DNA from: Nocardia otitidiscaviarum NBRC 14405
Lineage (GTDB): Bacteria > Actinomycetota > Actinomycetes > Mycobacteriales > Mycobacteriaceae
Direction: 5' to 3'
Assembly: GCF_000308635.1 (NCBI RefSeq)
Contig: NZ_BAGD01000132.1
Location: forward strand, 1-64,000
Length of the DNA stretch: 64,000 nt
Every line of letters starts with the position of its first letter. Positions within the stretch are counted from its first letter, which is position 1. The notes beneath the pieces were generated by a model. The model searched no databases and was not told where the DNA came from. It saw only the letters and a program-made list of their open reading frames with translations. The position numbers and the translations under genes are program-made. Of the stretch, positions 1-6,863 are shown in pieces.

Positions 1-1
1 G

Positions 2-766
2 AAGGCACCGGGTGCGAAGGCCGCTCCGGCCGAGAGTGCCGCTCCCGCCGAGGCTTCCGAAGCCCCCGCCGCGCCCGCCAAGGGTTTGGCCATGAAGGGT
101 CCGGCCAAGGCACCCGGCAAGGGCCTGCAGATGAAGGGCGGCCTGAAAGCACCCGGCGCGAAGGCGCCTGCCGAATCGGCCGCGCAGCCCGCCGAGAGCG
201 CCGACGCCGCTCCCGCCTCCGAAGCACCCGCGACTCCGGCCGCCAAGCCGGGCGGGCTCGCCATGAAGGGCGGACTCAAGGCTCCGGGTGGCAAGGGTCT
301 GGCCATGAAGGGGGCCGCCAAGGCCCCCGGCAAGGCCGCTCCCGCGCAAGACGCCGCACCGGCTGAAGCCGCTCCGGCGGAGTCGGCCACGGCGGAGTCG
401 GCGACCGAGTCCGCTGCCGCACCGGCCGAGTCCTCCTCGGCCGCACCCGCGGAGGCCAAGCCGTCCATCGCACCCAAGGGTCTGGCCATGAAGTCCGGGC
501 TCAAGCGGCCCGGGCCGAAGGCTCCGGGTGCCAAGGCGGCCCCGGCCGCCGAAGCGCCTGCGGCTCCGGCCGATCCGGCTCCGGCGGAGGCCGATGCCCC
601 GGCCGCCGCATCCGAGCCGAAGGCCGCCGAGGGCGGTTCCGAAGACAGCGGCACCGCCGAGAGCACGGGCGCGTCCGAAGGCAACGGGGCCGCGAAGCCG
701 CCGGCCGCCAAGCCGGGCGGCCTGGGCTTCAAGTCCAATGCGAAGGCCCCCGGCCGCAAGAGCTGA
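2..766 (+). CDS. C-terminal part of a protein with an Ala/Pro/Lys-rich repeat tail (5' truncated; probable Rv0338c-type Fe-S oxidoreductase)
   Basis: The reading frame is open from base 2, so the gene starts before the window; only about 254 residues are visible. They are low complexity, alternating Ala/Pro/Glu/Ser stretches with a recurring basic motif of the form GL(A/Q/G)(M/F)K(G/S)xxKxPG, seen about seven times, including the last residues before the stop. The tail is predicted disordered and positively charged at each motif. Mycobacterial Rv0338c, a membrane-associated Fe-S oxidoreductase related to heterodisulfide reductase, ends in similar KGLGIAxGARxPGK-like motifs (from memory) and lies beside aspC, as this gene does. 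That assignment is inference; nothing catalytic is visible here. A strong terminator follows. Confidence 0.55.
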   Translation, partial: KAPGAKAAPAESAAPAEASEAPAAPAKGLAMKGPAKAPGKGLQMKGGLKAPGAKAPAESAAQPAESADAAPASEAPATPAAKPGGLAMKGGLKAPGGKGLAMKGAAKAPGKAAPAQDAAPAEAAPAESATAESATESAAAPAESSSAAPAEAKPSIAPKGLAMKSGLKRPGPKAPGAKAAPAAEAPAAPADPAPAEADAPAAASEPKAAEGGSEDSGTAESTGASEGNGAAKPPAAKPGGLGFKSNAKAPGRKS

Positions 767-782
767 TCACCGCTCGTGAATG

Positions 783-813
783 AGCCCGGATCCCAAGGGA
801 TCCGGGCTCTTTT
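783..813 (+). terminator. Rho-independent terminator
   Basis: A perfect 12-bp stem (783-794 with 797-808) is followed by CTTTT, 17 bp after the stop of the upstream repeat-tail gene. It should end that transcript and insulate the LPMO gene. Confidence 0.85.
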
Positions 814-823
814 CATTCGAAAT

Positions 824-841
824 GTTTGCTGGCCAGCAAAC
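824..841. promoter_or_regulatory. 18-bp perfect palindrome upstream of the LPMO gene
   Basis: GTTTGCTGGCCAGCAAAC is perfectly self-complementary and lies 27 bp upstream of the -35 hexamer of the LPMO promoter. It has no T-run and follows a separate terminator, so it looks like a binding site for a dimeric regulator rather than a second terminator. The regulator is not identified. It does not resemble the DasR site used for chitin genes in Streptomyces. Confidence 0.5.
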
Positions 842-867
842 TTTCATGGCTGAACTGGGACATGCCC

Positions 868-896
868 TTGACTGAACGGTTGCCGGAACCTACCTT
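868..896 (+). promoter_or_regulatory. Sigma-A-like promoter of the LPMO gene
   Basis: TTGACT (868-873), a 17-bp spacer and TACCTT (891-896) give a good housekeeping-type promoter, about 100 bp upstream of the chosen GTG start. Confidence 0.5.
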
Positions 897-999
897 TTAG
901 AGCACGCTTTTGCTTCAAAGTGGTCTGGATCACGTCACAGATCCGTTTCAGGACAGCATGCCGGCCTCCGCTGCCCTCTTGTCTCACAAGGAGATTCAG

Positions 1000-1830
1000 G
1001 TGGTACGTAGCAGAGTGCTGTCCACGGTCGCGGCCCTTGCCGGGATCACGCCGATAGTCGTCGCGGTCATGCCCGCCGGTGTCGCCCACGCCCACGGATA
1101 TGTGTCGTCCCCGGCCAGCAGGCAGGCACAGTGTGCCCAGGGTGTCGTCAGCTGCGGGGATATCAGGTACGAACCGCAGAGCGCGGAGGGACCGAAGGGC
1201 CTACGCAGCTGCAGCGGCGGTGTCGGCCGCTTCGCGGAACTGGACGACGATGACAAGGGCTGGCGCGTGCACCCGGTCGGGCGGACCGTGTCCTTCACCT
1301 GGAAGGTCACCGCTCCACACCGAACCGCCAACTGGGAGTACTACATCGGCGACACTCGGGTGGGCTTCGTGGACGGCGGCAACGAGCCGCCGCCGCAGAC
1401 CTTCACGCACAGTATCGACCTGGGGGATATCACCGGGCGGCACCGGCTGCTCGCCATCTGGAACATCGGGGACACCGCGAATGCGTTCTACTCCTGTATC
1501 GACCTGGATATCAACGGCGGCGGATCCCCCACCAGCCCAACGCATCCCACGACCACAGCACCGACCACCGCAGCACCGCCCACCACCGCGCCCCCGACGA
1601 CCACGACGCCGCGCCCACCCACCACGACCGCTCCACCGCCGACCACGCCGCCGCATCAGCACCCCACCACCGACCGACCCACCGCCGAGCCCTGGCGCCA
1701 GGGAGCCACGTATCGCATAGGTGACGTGGTGTCCTACAACGGCATTCACTACAGCTGCCGCCAGGCCCACACCGTCCACGACCCGAACTGGACCCCGCCG
1801 AACACCCCGGCCCTCTGGCAACGCCTGTAG
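1000..1830 (+). CDS. Secreted lytic polysaccharide monooxygenase (AA10) with C-terminal chitin-binding module
   Basis: A 276-residue secreted copper enzyme that would oxidatively cleave chitin or a related polysaccharide. The GTG at 1000 is chosen because AAGGAG ends 6 bp before it and it gives a clean signal peptide (residues 1-31, cut after AHA). The mature protein then begins with His32 (HGYVSSPASRQ), the obligatory N-terminal copper-brace histidine; the second brace histidine is in TAPHRTANWEYY. The AA10 domain ends at about residue 175. A Pro/Thr-rich linker of about 55 residues follows, then a 45-residue CBM5/12-type module with Trp/Tyr residues (WRQGATYRIGDVVSYNG). The gene stands alone with its own promoter and a palindrome. 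Substrate (chitin or cellulose) cannot be settled from sequence; chitin is favoured by the CBM type. Confidence 0.93.
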   Translation: MVRSRVLSTVAALAGITPIVVAVMPAGVAHAHGYVSSPASRQAQCAQGVVSCGDIRYEPQSAEGPKGLRSCSGGVGRFAELDDDDKGWRVHPVGRTVSFTWKVTAPHRTANWEYYIGDTRVGFVDGGNEPPPQTFTHSIDLGDITGRHRLLAIWNIGDTANAFYSCIDLDINGGGSPTSPTHPTTTAPTTAAPPTTAPPTTTTPRPPTTTAPPPTTPPHQHPTTDRPTAEPWRQGATYRIGDVVSYNGIHYSCRQAHTVHDPNWTPPNTPALWQRL

Positions 1831-2200
1831 CCGCACGCGGGTGGTGTACCGGGTGAGGTGGCGCCGATGCCGCCACCTCGCCCCACACGGGCGACGACCG
1901 ACCCATCGCACACCTACCGCCACGCCATGAATCCCGTTGAAACCGCATCGACCTGCGCGAACATCGGCGGTGATCGCGGCGGCGGACGCACCTTCGGCGC
2001 TGTCAGACCGGATATCCCGCGCGGGTCTCGCCGTCTGCGGGCCGAGCGACGGTGGTGGCCGCCGTCGATCACGCGGGCGGCACGCCGCATTCCCGCGCGA
2101 CGGGGTGACCACCACGGACTCCGGCGGCGCCCGCCCAGGAACACGCGCCGGGCTAACCGCCAGCAAGCGAAGGCGCGCGAGCTGGTCAATACTGATAGGT
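1831..2200. other. Intergenic region, 370 bp
   Basis: I see no gene here. The only signal is at its end: AATACT (2188-2193), seven bases before the ATG of the cutC-like gene, suggesting a leaderless promoter. Confidence 0.5.
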
Positions 2201-2962
2201 ATGGCGGAGGCGGGAACGGTTCGGGTCGAGATCGCGGTGGAGACGCTGGGCGGTGTGGAGGCGGCGGAGAGCGCCGGTGCGGATCGCATCGAGCTGTGCA
2301 CCGGACTCTGCGCGGGCGGGCTGACCCCGAGTCCGGCACTGGTCGCCAAGGCCCTCGAACTCACCTCGAGCACCCGGGTGCACGTGCTCATCCGCCCACG
2401 TCCCGGCGACTTCCACTACTCCGCCGCGGAGGTCGCGCTGATGCGCGCCGATATCGGCCAGGTCCGCCGACTCGGCGCGGCGGGGGTGGTGTTCGGTGTG
2501 CTGGACGCCGACGGCCAGGTCGATATGGCCGCCAACGCCGCGCTCATCGAGGCCGCGGAGGATATGGAGGTCACCTTCCATCGCGCCTTCGATGTCTGCG
2601 CCGATCCCTACACCGCTTTCGAGCAGGTGATGGAACTCGGATTCACTCGGCTGCTCACCTCGGGACGGCAGCCTTCGGTCGTCGAGGGCGCGTCGCTCAT
2701 CGCGAAACTCGTCACCCGGGCGCAGGGCCGCATCGACGTCATGGCGTGCGGTGGCCTGCGCGCCGACAATGCCGCCGAGGTGCTGGAACGCACCGGGGTG
2801 CGCGATCTGCACGCCGCCGTCCGCATCCCGGTGCCGGGCCTGCTGGTAGAGGGTGCGGAGGTGTCCTTCGCCGAACCCGGTGCGCCACAGGGTTTCGACC
2901 ATTTCGCGACGGATGTGGCCGGAGTGGCCGCACTCTGCGAGGTCGCGCGTCCGCGCGGGTGA
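2201..2962 (+). CDS. cutC: CutC-family protein (copper homeostasis family)
   Basis: A 253-residue TIM-barrel protein of normal CutC length. Family hallmarks are VEIAVETLGGVEAAESAGAD near the N-terminus, RIELCTGL, VHVLIRPRPGDFHYS, VTFHRAFD and TRLLTSGR. The family is annotated as copper homeostasis from E. coli genetics, but its biochemical activity remains uncertain. The ATG at 2201 is chosen because homology begins there. There is no good Shine-Dalgarno; AATACT seven bases upstream points to leaderless translation. It lies downstream of the copper-dependent LPMO, but the 370-bp gap argues against an operon, so a copper link is only suggestive. Confidence 0.9.
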   Translation: MAEAGTVRVEIAVETLGGVEAAESAGADRIELCTGLCAGGLTPSPALVAKALELTSSTRVHVLIRPRPGDFHYSAAEVALMRADIGQVRRLGAAGVVFGVLDADGQVDMAANAALIEAAEDMEVTFHRAFDVCADPYTAFEQVMELGFTRLLTSGRQPSVVEGASLIAKLVTRAQGRIDVMACGGLRADNAAEVLERTGVRDLHAAVRIPVPGLLVEGAEVSFAEPGAPQGFDHFATDVAGVAALCEVARPRG

Positions 2963-2964
2963 CC

Positions 2965-3014
2965 CCCACCGGGTCCGCCCCGTCGACTGCCAGGAATGGG
3001 GCGGACCCGGTGGG
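2965..3014. terminator. Bidirectional terminator hairpin between convergent genes
   Basis: A perfect 17-bp stem (2965-2981 with 2998-3014) and 16-nt loop sit directly between the convergent cutC-like gene and the hypothetical gene ending at 3028. It has no long U-tract, as is common in high-G+C actinobacteria. Confidence 0.75.
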
Positions 3015-3027
3015 TTGCGAGGTGGCG

Positions 3028-3477
3028 TCAGTCCTCGCTACCCGAACCCACCGCCAGAGCCGTCGTGATCAGCATCGACAGCGGTGGGAGTTTGCTGTCT
3101 CGGCTCGGCGGCACCACCCAGTGGCAGCCCTCGCGCGTCCACTGCCCGAGTCCGGTGGGCAGCATGACGGCGGAACCGACGGGCGGTATGCCGATGTCGA
3201 GACGGTTGAGCACCTGGAGTATCTGTTCGCCCGGCCGGGAATCGGGTGCCACGAGAAAACTCCAGCGGATCTGGCGAGCCAGCATGGGCGCCGACTCCCC
3301 TTGCTGTTCCAGTGCGGCGCGGACTTTTTCGGCCCGCACCACCGGCAGGTGGATAACTCCTATGCGCCCGGTGATCGGAAGCATTACGAATCCGCCGCGC
3401 TCGATCACCGGGAGACCGAACTCGTGGCGGTAGAACGCCACCCAGTCCCCGACGGTCCTCAGCTTGTCCGCATTCAC
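3028..3477 (-). CDS. Hypothetical protein, member of a two-copy family in this window
   Basis: A 149-residue protein I do not recognise. GTG at 3477 is preceded by AAGGAG at good spacing. Visible landmarks are DWVAFYRHEFGLPV near the N-terminus, a hydrophobic GGFVMLPITG segment, WSFLVAPDSRPG, then VMLPTGLGQWTREGCHWV and a LPPLS C-terminal segment. The same landmarks in the same order occur in the protein encoded at 35903-36520, so the two are paralogs. There is no signal peptide or membrane segment, so it is probably cytoplasmic. It is transcribed divergently from the HTH regulator at 3671, which may control it. A degenerate primase-polymerase-like fold crossed my mind, but no catalytic residues support that. 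Confidence 0.8.
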   Translation of the reverse strand: MNADKLRTVGDWVAFYRHEFGLPVIERGGFVMLPITGRIGVIHLPVVRAEKVRAALEQQGESAPMLARQIRWSFLVAPDSRPGEQILQVLNRLDIGIPPVGSAVMLPTGLGQWTREGCHWVVPPSRDSKLPPLSMLITTALAVGSGSED

Positions 3478-3670
3478 CCCGAACTCCTTGCCTGCTGAAT
3501 CCAGGGTCGCCCGCGAACCGGCCGTGTGAGAACGCCCGCACGCCCTCCTTACGCTGCCCTTCCGCCGCCACTGTTACCGGCGCGTAGACCCGGTGATACC
3601 AGCTCGGTTTCGCTTGTGGCCCATGTCACGACACGCTCGTACCCTGGACATCGGAGTTCGTTCGGAAGGG

Positions 3671-5074
3671 ATGGACATCGTGGTCCGGCACTGGTCAGGT
3701 AAAGAGGCCCGCGCCCTTCGCGATGCCAAGCGGATGAGTATCCGAGAGTTCGCGGCGCATCTCGGTGTCCACGAACGCTTGGTGTCGAAATGGGAGGCCG
3801 GGGGAATTCGGGTGCATCCCCGACCCATCAATCAGGCCGCCCTCGATACCTCCCTGGCCAGGTCCGACGACGTTGTGCGGGCGCGGTTCGCGGCATTGAT
3901 CGATCAGCCTCTGATCGACCGTCCCGGGCCCGGTTTCAGTGCGCGCCAGAGCAGTTCGGCGCAGGCCATTTATTCCAGCGACGCGGAACTACTGTCACTC
4001 GTGGATACGGGTGCGATGAGGGGCGATGCGTTAGCGGCGATTTCGGAGAGGGATCTGATCATGGCGGCTGCCCATGAAGCAAGTGAGCACGCCGGGCGGG
4101 CCGAGAGCACCAATGTGGGATCCACCACGTTGGAACAGCTCGACGCCGATGTCACGCGCATCGCGAACGATTACGTGCACGTGCCTCCCGTCCCGATGAT
4201 GGTGGAGATGCTGCGCGTGCGACGCCGGGTGTACCGGCTGCTCGAGGGGCATCAGAGACCGGCCGACACCTCGCACCTGTATCTGTTGGCGGGCACCCTG
4301 TCCGGACTGCTCGCCAATGCCAGCACCGACCTCGGCTACTACGATGCCGCGGGCGAACAGGCCAGGGCCGCTTGGGCTTACGCGGAGCTGTGCGGGCACA
4401 ACGGATTACGGGCCTGGACGCGCGGCATGCAGGCGCTGATCGAGTACTGGTCCGAGCGGCCGCGCCGCGCGGTGCTGCTGGCACAGAACGGGCAGGAGTA
4501 CGCGGAATCCACCACGGCGCAGGTGCGGCTGCACAATATCGAGGCGCGCATCTGGTCGCGGCTGGGCAGCAGCGCCGACACCGAGAACTGCATCCGCGCC
4601 GCCGAGGCCGCCCGCGGTTCCAGCGGCGCCAACGACTCGCTGCACGACGAGGTGGGCGGCGTCTTCGGATTCAACGAACCCAAGAGCCAGTACTACGCGG
4701 GCGCGACCTACATCCATCTGGGTCAGGCCGAACCCGCGCTCCAGGCCACCCGGCGCGCCATCGAGCTCTACGCCAACGGTCCGACCGAGCAGCGCTCCTA
4801 CGGAGCGGAGGCCCTCGCGCGGGTGGACAGCGCCGCCGCGCACCTCATCAACGGCAGTCTCGACGGGGCCACCGAGGCCCTGCAACCGGTCCTGCAACTC
4901 GACGAGGACAAGCGCATCGCCCAGCTGGAGGAACGCCTGACCGGCCTACGCCAGCGGCTGGCCGGACCCACCTTCCGCGAGGCCATCGAGGCCCGCCGCC
5001 TGGACGAACGCATCGAGGAGTTCTGCGGCACCACCGCCGCGAAGGGCATCCCACCGGGCGATCAACCCAGGTGA
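3671..5074 (+). CDS. XRE-family regulator with C-terminal TPR-like helical domain
   Basis: About 467 residues. An N-terminal helix-turn-helix covers roughly residues 12-50 (EARALRDAKRMSIREFAAHL, then VSKWEAGG). The long remainder is rich in paired helices with Ala/Leu spacing, such as AGTLSGLLANASTDLGYYD and ATYIHLGQAEPALQATRRA, typical of actinobacterial HTH-TPR regulators that sense a peptide or small molecule. The start is uncertain. ATG 3671 gives the usual N-terminus, but GGAAGGG abuts it, and ATG 3623 or 3593 are possible. It is divergent from the hypothetical gene at 3028-3477 and only 28 bp before aspC, so it may be cotranscribed with that gene. Confidence 0.85.
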   Translation: MDIVVRHWSGKEARALRDAKRMSIREFAAHLGVHERLVSKWEAGGIRVHPRPINQAALDTSLARSDDVVRARFAALIDQPLIDRPGPGFSARQSSSAQAIYSSDAELLSLVDTGAMRGDALAAISERDLIMAAAHEASEHAGRAESTNVGSTTLEQLDADVTRIANDYVHVPPVPMMVEMLRVRRRVYRLLEGHQRPADTSHLYLLAGTLSGLLANASTDLGYYDAAGEQARAAWAYAELCGHNGLRAWTRGMQALIEYWSERPRRAVLLAQNGQEYAESTTAQVRLHNIEARIWSRLGSSADTENCIRAAEAARGSSGANDSLHDEVGGVFGFNEPKSQYYAGATYIHLGQAEPALQATRRAIELYANGPTEQRSYGAEALARVDSAAAHLINGSLDGATEALQPVLQLDEDKRIAQLEERLTGLRQRLAGPTFREAIEARRLDERIEEFCGTTAAKGIPPGDQPR

Positions 5075-5102
5075 GAAAACTCCATTGCGGGCAAATGGCA
5101 CC

Positions 5103-6353
5103 ATGGGACGGGTGAGCAACCATCCGTACCGCGCGCCGCGCACCCTGGAGCAGTCCACCAAGCTGCAGAACGTCCTCTACGAGATCCGAGGACCGGTACA
5201 CGAGCACGCGGCACGGCTGGAGGCCGAGGGGCATCGCATCCTCAAGCTCAATATCGGCAATCCCGCGCCGTTCGGCTTCGACGCGCCCGACGTCATCATG
5301 CGCGACATGATCGCGGCGCTGCCGTACGCGCAGGGCTACTCGGAGTCGAAGGGCATCATGCCCGCCCGCCGCGCCATCGTCACCCGCTACGAGCTGGTGC
5401 CGGGCTTCCCGGAATTCGACGTCGACGACGTCTACCTGGGCAACGGCGTGTCCGAGCTGATCACCATGACCATGCAGGCGCTGCTGAACAATGGCGACGA
5501 GGTGCTCATCCCGGCCCCGGACTATCCGCTGTGGACGGCCATGACCTCGCTCTCGGGCGGCACCCCGGTGCACTACCTGTGCGACGAGTCCAACGGCTGG
5601 CAGCCCGATATCGCCGATATCGAATCCAAGATCACCGACAAGACCAAGGCGCTGCTGGTCATCAACCCGAACAACCCCACGGGTGCGGTGTACTCGACGG
5701 AGGTGTTGCAGCAGATCGTCGATCTGGCGCGCAAACACCAGCTGCTGCTGCTCGCCGACGAGATCTACGACAAGATCCTCTACGACGACGCCAAGCACAT
5801 CTCGCTGGCCACGCTCGCGCCGGATCTGCTCTGCCTGACCTTCAACGGCCTGTCCAAGACCTACCGGGTGGCCGGGTACCGGGCCGGTTGGCTGGTGATC
5901 ACCGGACCGAAGGAGCATGCCGCGGGCTTCCTGGAGGGCATCGACCTGCTGGCCTCCACCCGCCTGTGCCCGAATGTGCCCGCACAGCACGCCATCCAGG
6001 TGGCGCTGGGCGGACATCAGAGCATCGAGGATCTGATCCTGCCGGGCGGGCGACTACTCGAGCAGCGCGATGTGGCGTGGGAGCGGCTCAACTCGATTCC
6101 GGGTGTGTCGTGCGTGAAGCCCAAGGGCGCGCTGTACGCGTTCCCCCGCCTGGATCCGGAAGTCCATGAGATCCACGACGATTCGAAGCTGGTGCTGGAT
6201 CTGCTGCTGCAGGAGAAGATCCTGATGGTGCAGGGCACCGGGTTCAACTGGCCGCATCACGATCACCTGCGGATCGTCACGCTGCCGTGGGCTCGGGATC
6301 TGGCCGTCGCGATCGAAAGATTTGGCAACTTCCTCGCGAGCTACCGACAGTAG
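5103..6353 (+). CDS. aspC: PLP-dependent aminotransferase, AspC/AlaA type (Rv0337c-like)
   Basis: A 416-residue class I aminotransferase making alanine or aspartate from the keto acid and glutamate in the cytoplasm. The landmarks match the mycobacterial Rv0337c protein closely: LQNVLYEIRGPV, LNIGNPAPFGFDAPDV, the NPNNPTGAVYS strand, LADEIYDKILYD and the PLP-lysine site FNGLSKTYRVAGYRAGW. Length is normal. ATG 5103 is preferred; TTG 5085 and GTG 5112 are alternatives and none has a strong Shine-Dalgarno. The substrate is named from the family; M. tuberculosis AspC and E. coli AlaA differ in preference, so alanine versus aspartate is open. Confidence 0.93.
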   Translation: MGRVSNHPYRAPRTLEQSTKLQNVLYEIRGPVHEHAARLEAEGHRILKLNIGNPAPFGFDAPDVIMRDMIAALPYAQGYSESKGIMPARRAIVTRYELVPGFPEFDVDDVYLGNGVSELITMTMQALLNNGDEVLIPAPDYPLWTAMTSLSGGTPVHYLCDESNGWQPDIADIESKITDKTKALLVINPNNPTGAVYSTEVLQQIVDLARKHQLLLLADEIYDKILYDDAKHISLATLAPDLLCLTFNGLSKTYRVAGYRAGWLVITGPKEHAAGFLEGIDLLASTRLCPNVPAQHAIQVALGGHQSIEDLILPGGRLLEQRDVAWERLNSIPGVSCVKPKGALYAFPRLDPEVHEIHDDSKLVLDLLLQEKILMVQGTGFNWPHHDHLRIVTLPWARDLAVAIERFGNFLASYRQ

Positions 6354-6470
6354 TTCCAAACGAAACAGACCATGAGTTCGAAAAAGTCAGGTTTTTAGAG
6401 ACTTAGCTAGCGCAAAGATCCCCCTTTTGTGTACAGTAGTCCTCGGCACCTAGAGTGCCCCGGCTGGACC

Positions 6471-6527
6471 GCCTACCCCCCCTGGGCCGTCCAGCCCTGG
6501 GTTGGTCGGCCTACCCCCCCTGGGCCG
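6471..6527. repeat. Short direct repeat (two 19-bp copies)
   Basis: GCCTACCCCCCCTGGGCCG occurs at 6471-6489 and again at 6509-6527, 38 bp apart, in the non-coding stretch after aspC. The region 6354-6863 holds no convincing gene; besides this it contains the 45-bp tandem repeat and the 132-bp interspersed repeat listed next. Confidence 0.7.
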
Positions 6528-6582
6528 CCGATCCCCGGGCGGCGGAGACATCCCCCTGCTCTCCGCCGCCCGCTCCCCCGCC

Positions 6583-6672
6583 CATTCCCGCCTCCCCGCG
6601 ACTTCAGCGCACGGCTGAGAGCCGTTGCATTCCCGCCTCCCCGCGACTTCAGCGCACAGCTGAGAGCCGTTG
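6583..6672. repeat. Tandem 45-bp repeat, two copies
   Basis: Two abutting 45-bp units (6583-6627 and 6628-6672) differ at a single position (CGGCTG versus CAGCTG). Each contains the motif GCTGAGAGCCG, which can form a small hairpin. The second unit runs into the 132-bp interspersed repeat, so the element has a locally duplicated end. Confidence 0.9.
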
Positions 6673-6765
6673 TCACTTGTGTACGCGTGCCGGCGGTCAG
6701 GGTGCGAAACGATTCTGGGGGTTCCCGGTGAGTTACCCCGAACGGTGCGAAATCAGTTGTCACCT
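6634..6765. repeat. 132-bp interspersed repeat, copy A
   Basis: This segment aligns without gaps to 25065-25196; I count 107 of 132 identical bases (81%). Perfect blocks include CGCGTGCCGGCGGTC, CCCGGTGAGTTACCCC and GCGAAATCAGTTGTCACCT. Both copies sit in the 3' flank of a housekeeping gene, here aspC. A minus-strand frame spans it in both copies, but the mismatches fall evenly over codon positions (9, 9, 7), so it does not behave as a protein gene. Confidence 0.85.
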
Positions 6766-6863
6766 TGGCAGACGTGGGCTTTGTTGTGGCTTTGCGGTGA
6801 CTTGTCGGCCGCTAAGTCCCCTCGCGGCTACGGGCGGGAATCGTTTTCGTTAGGCTCGCGCGG

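Noticed and set aside
6473..6763. A 96-residue minus-strand protein in the repeat region, similar to one at 25 kb
   Set aside because: Differences between the two copies fall equally on all codon positions and there is no ribosome binding site, so I treat the region as a non-coding repeat.
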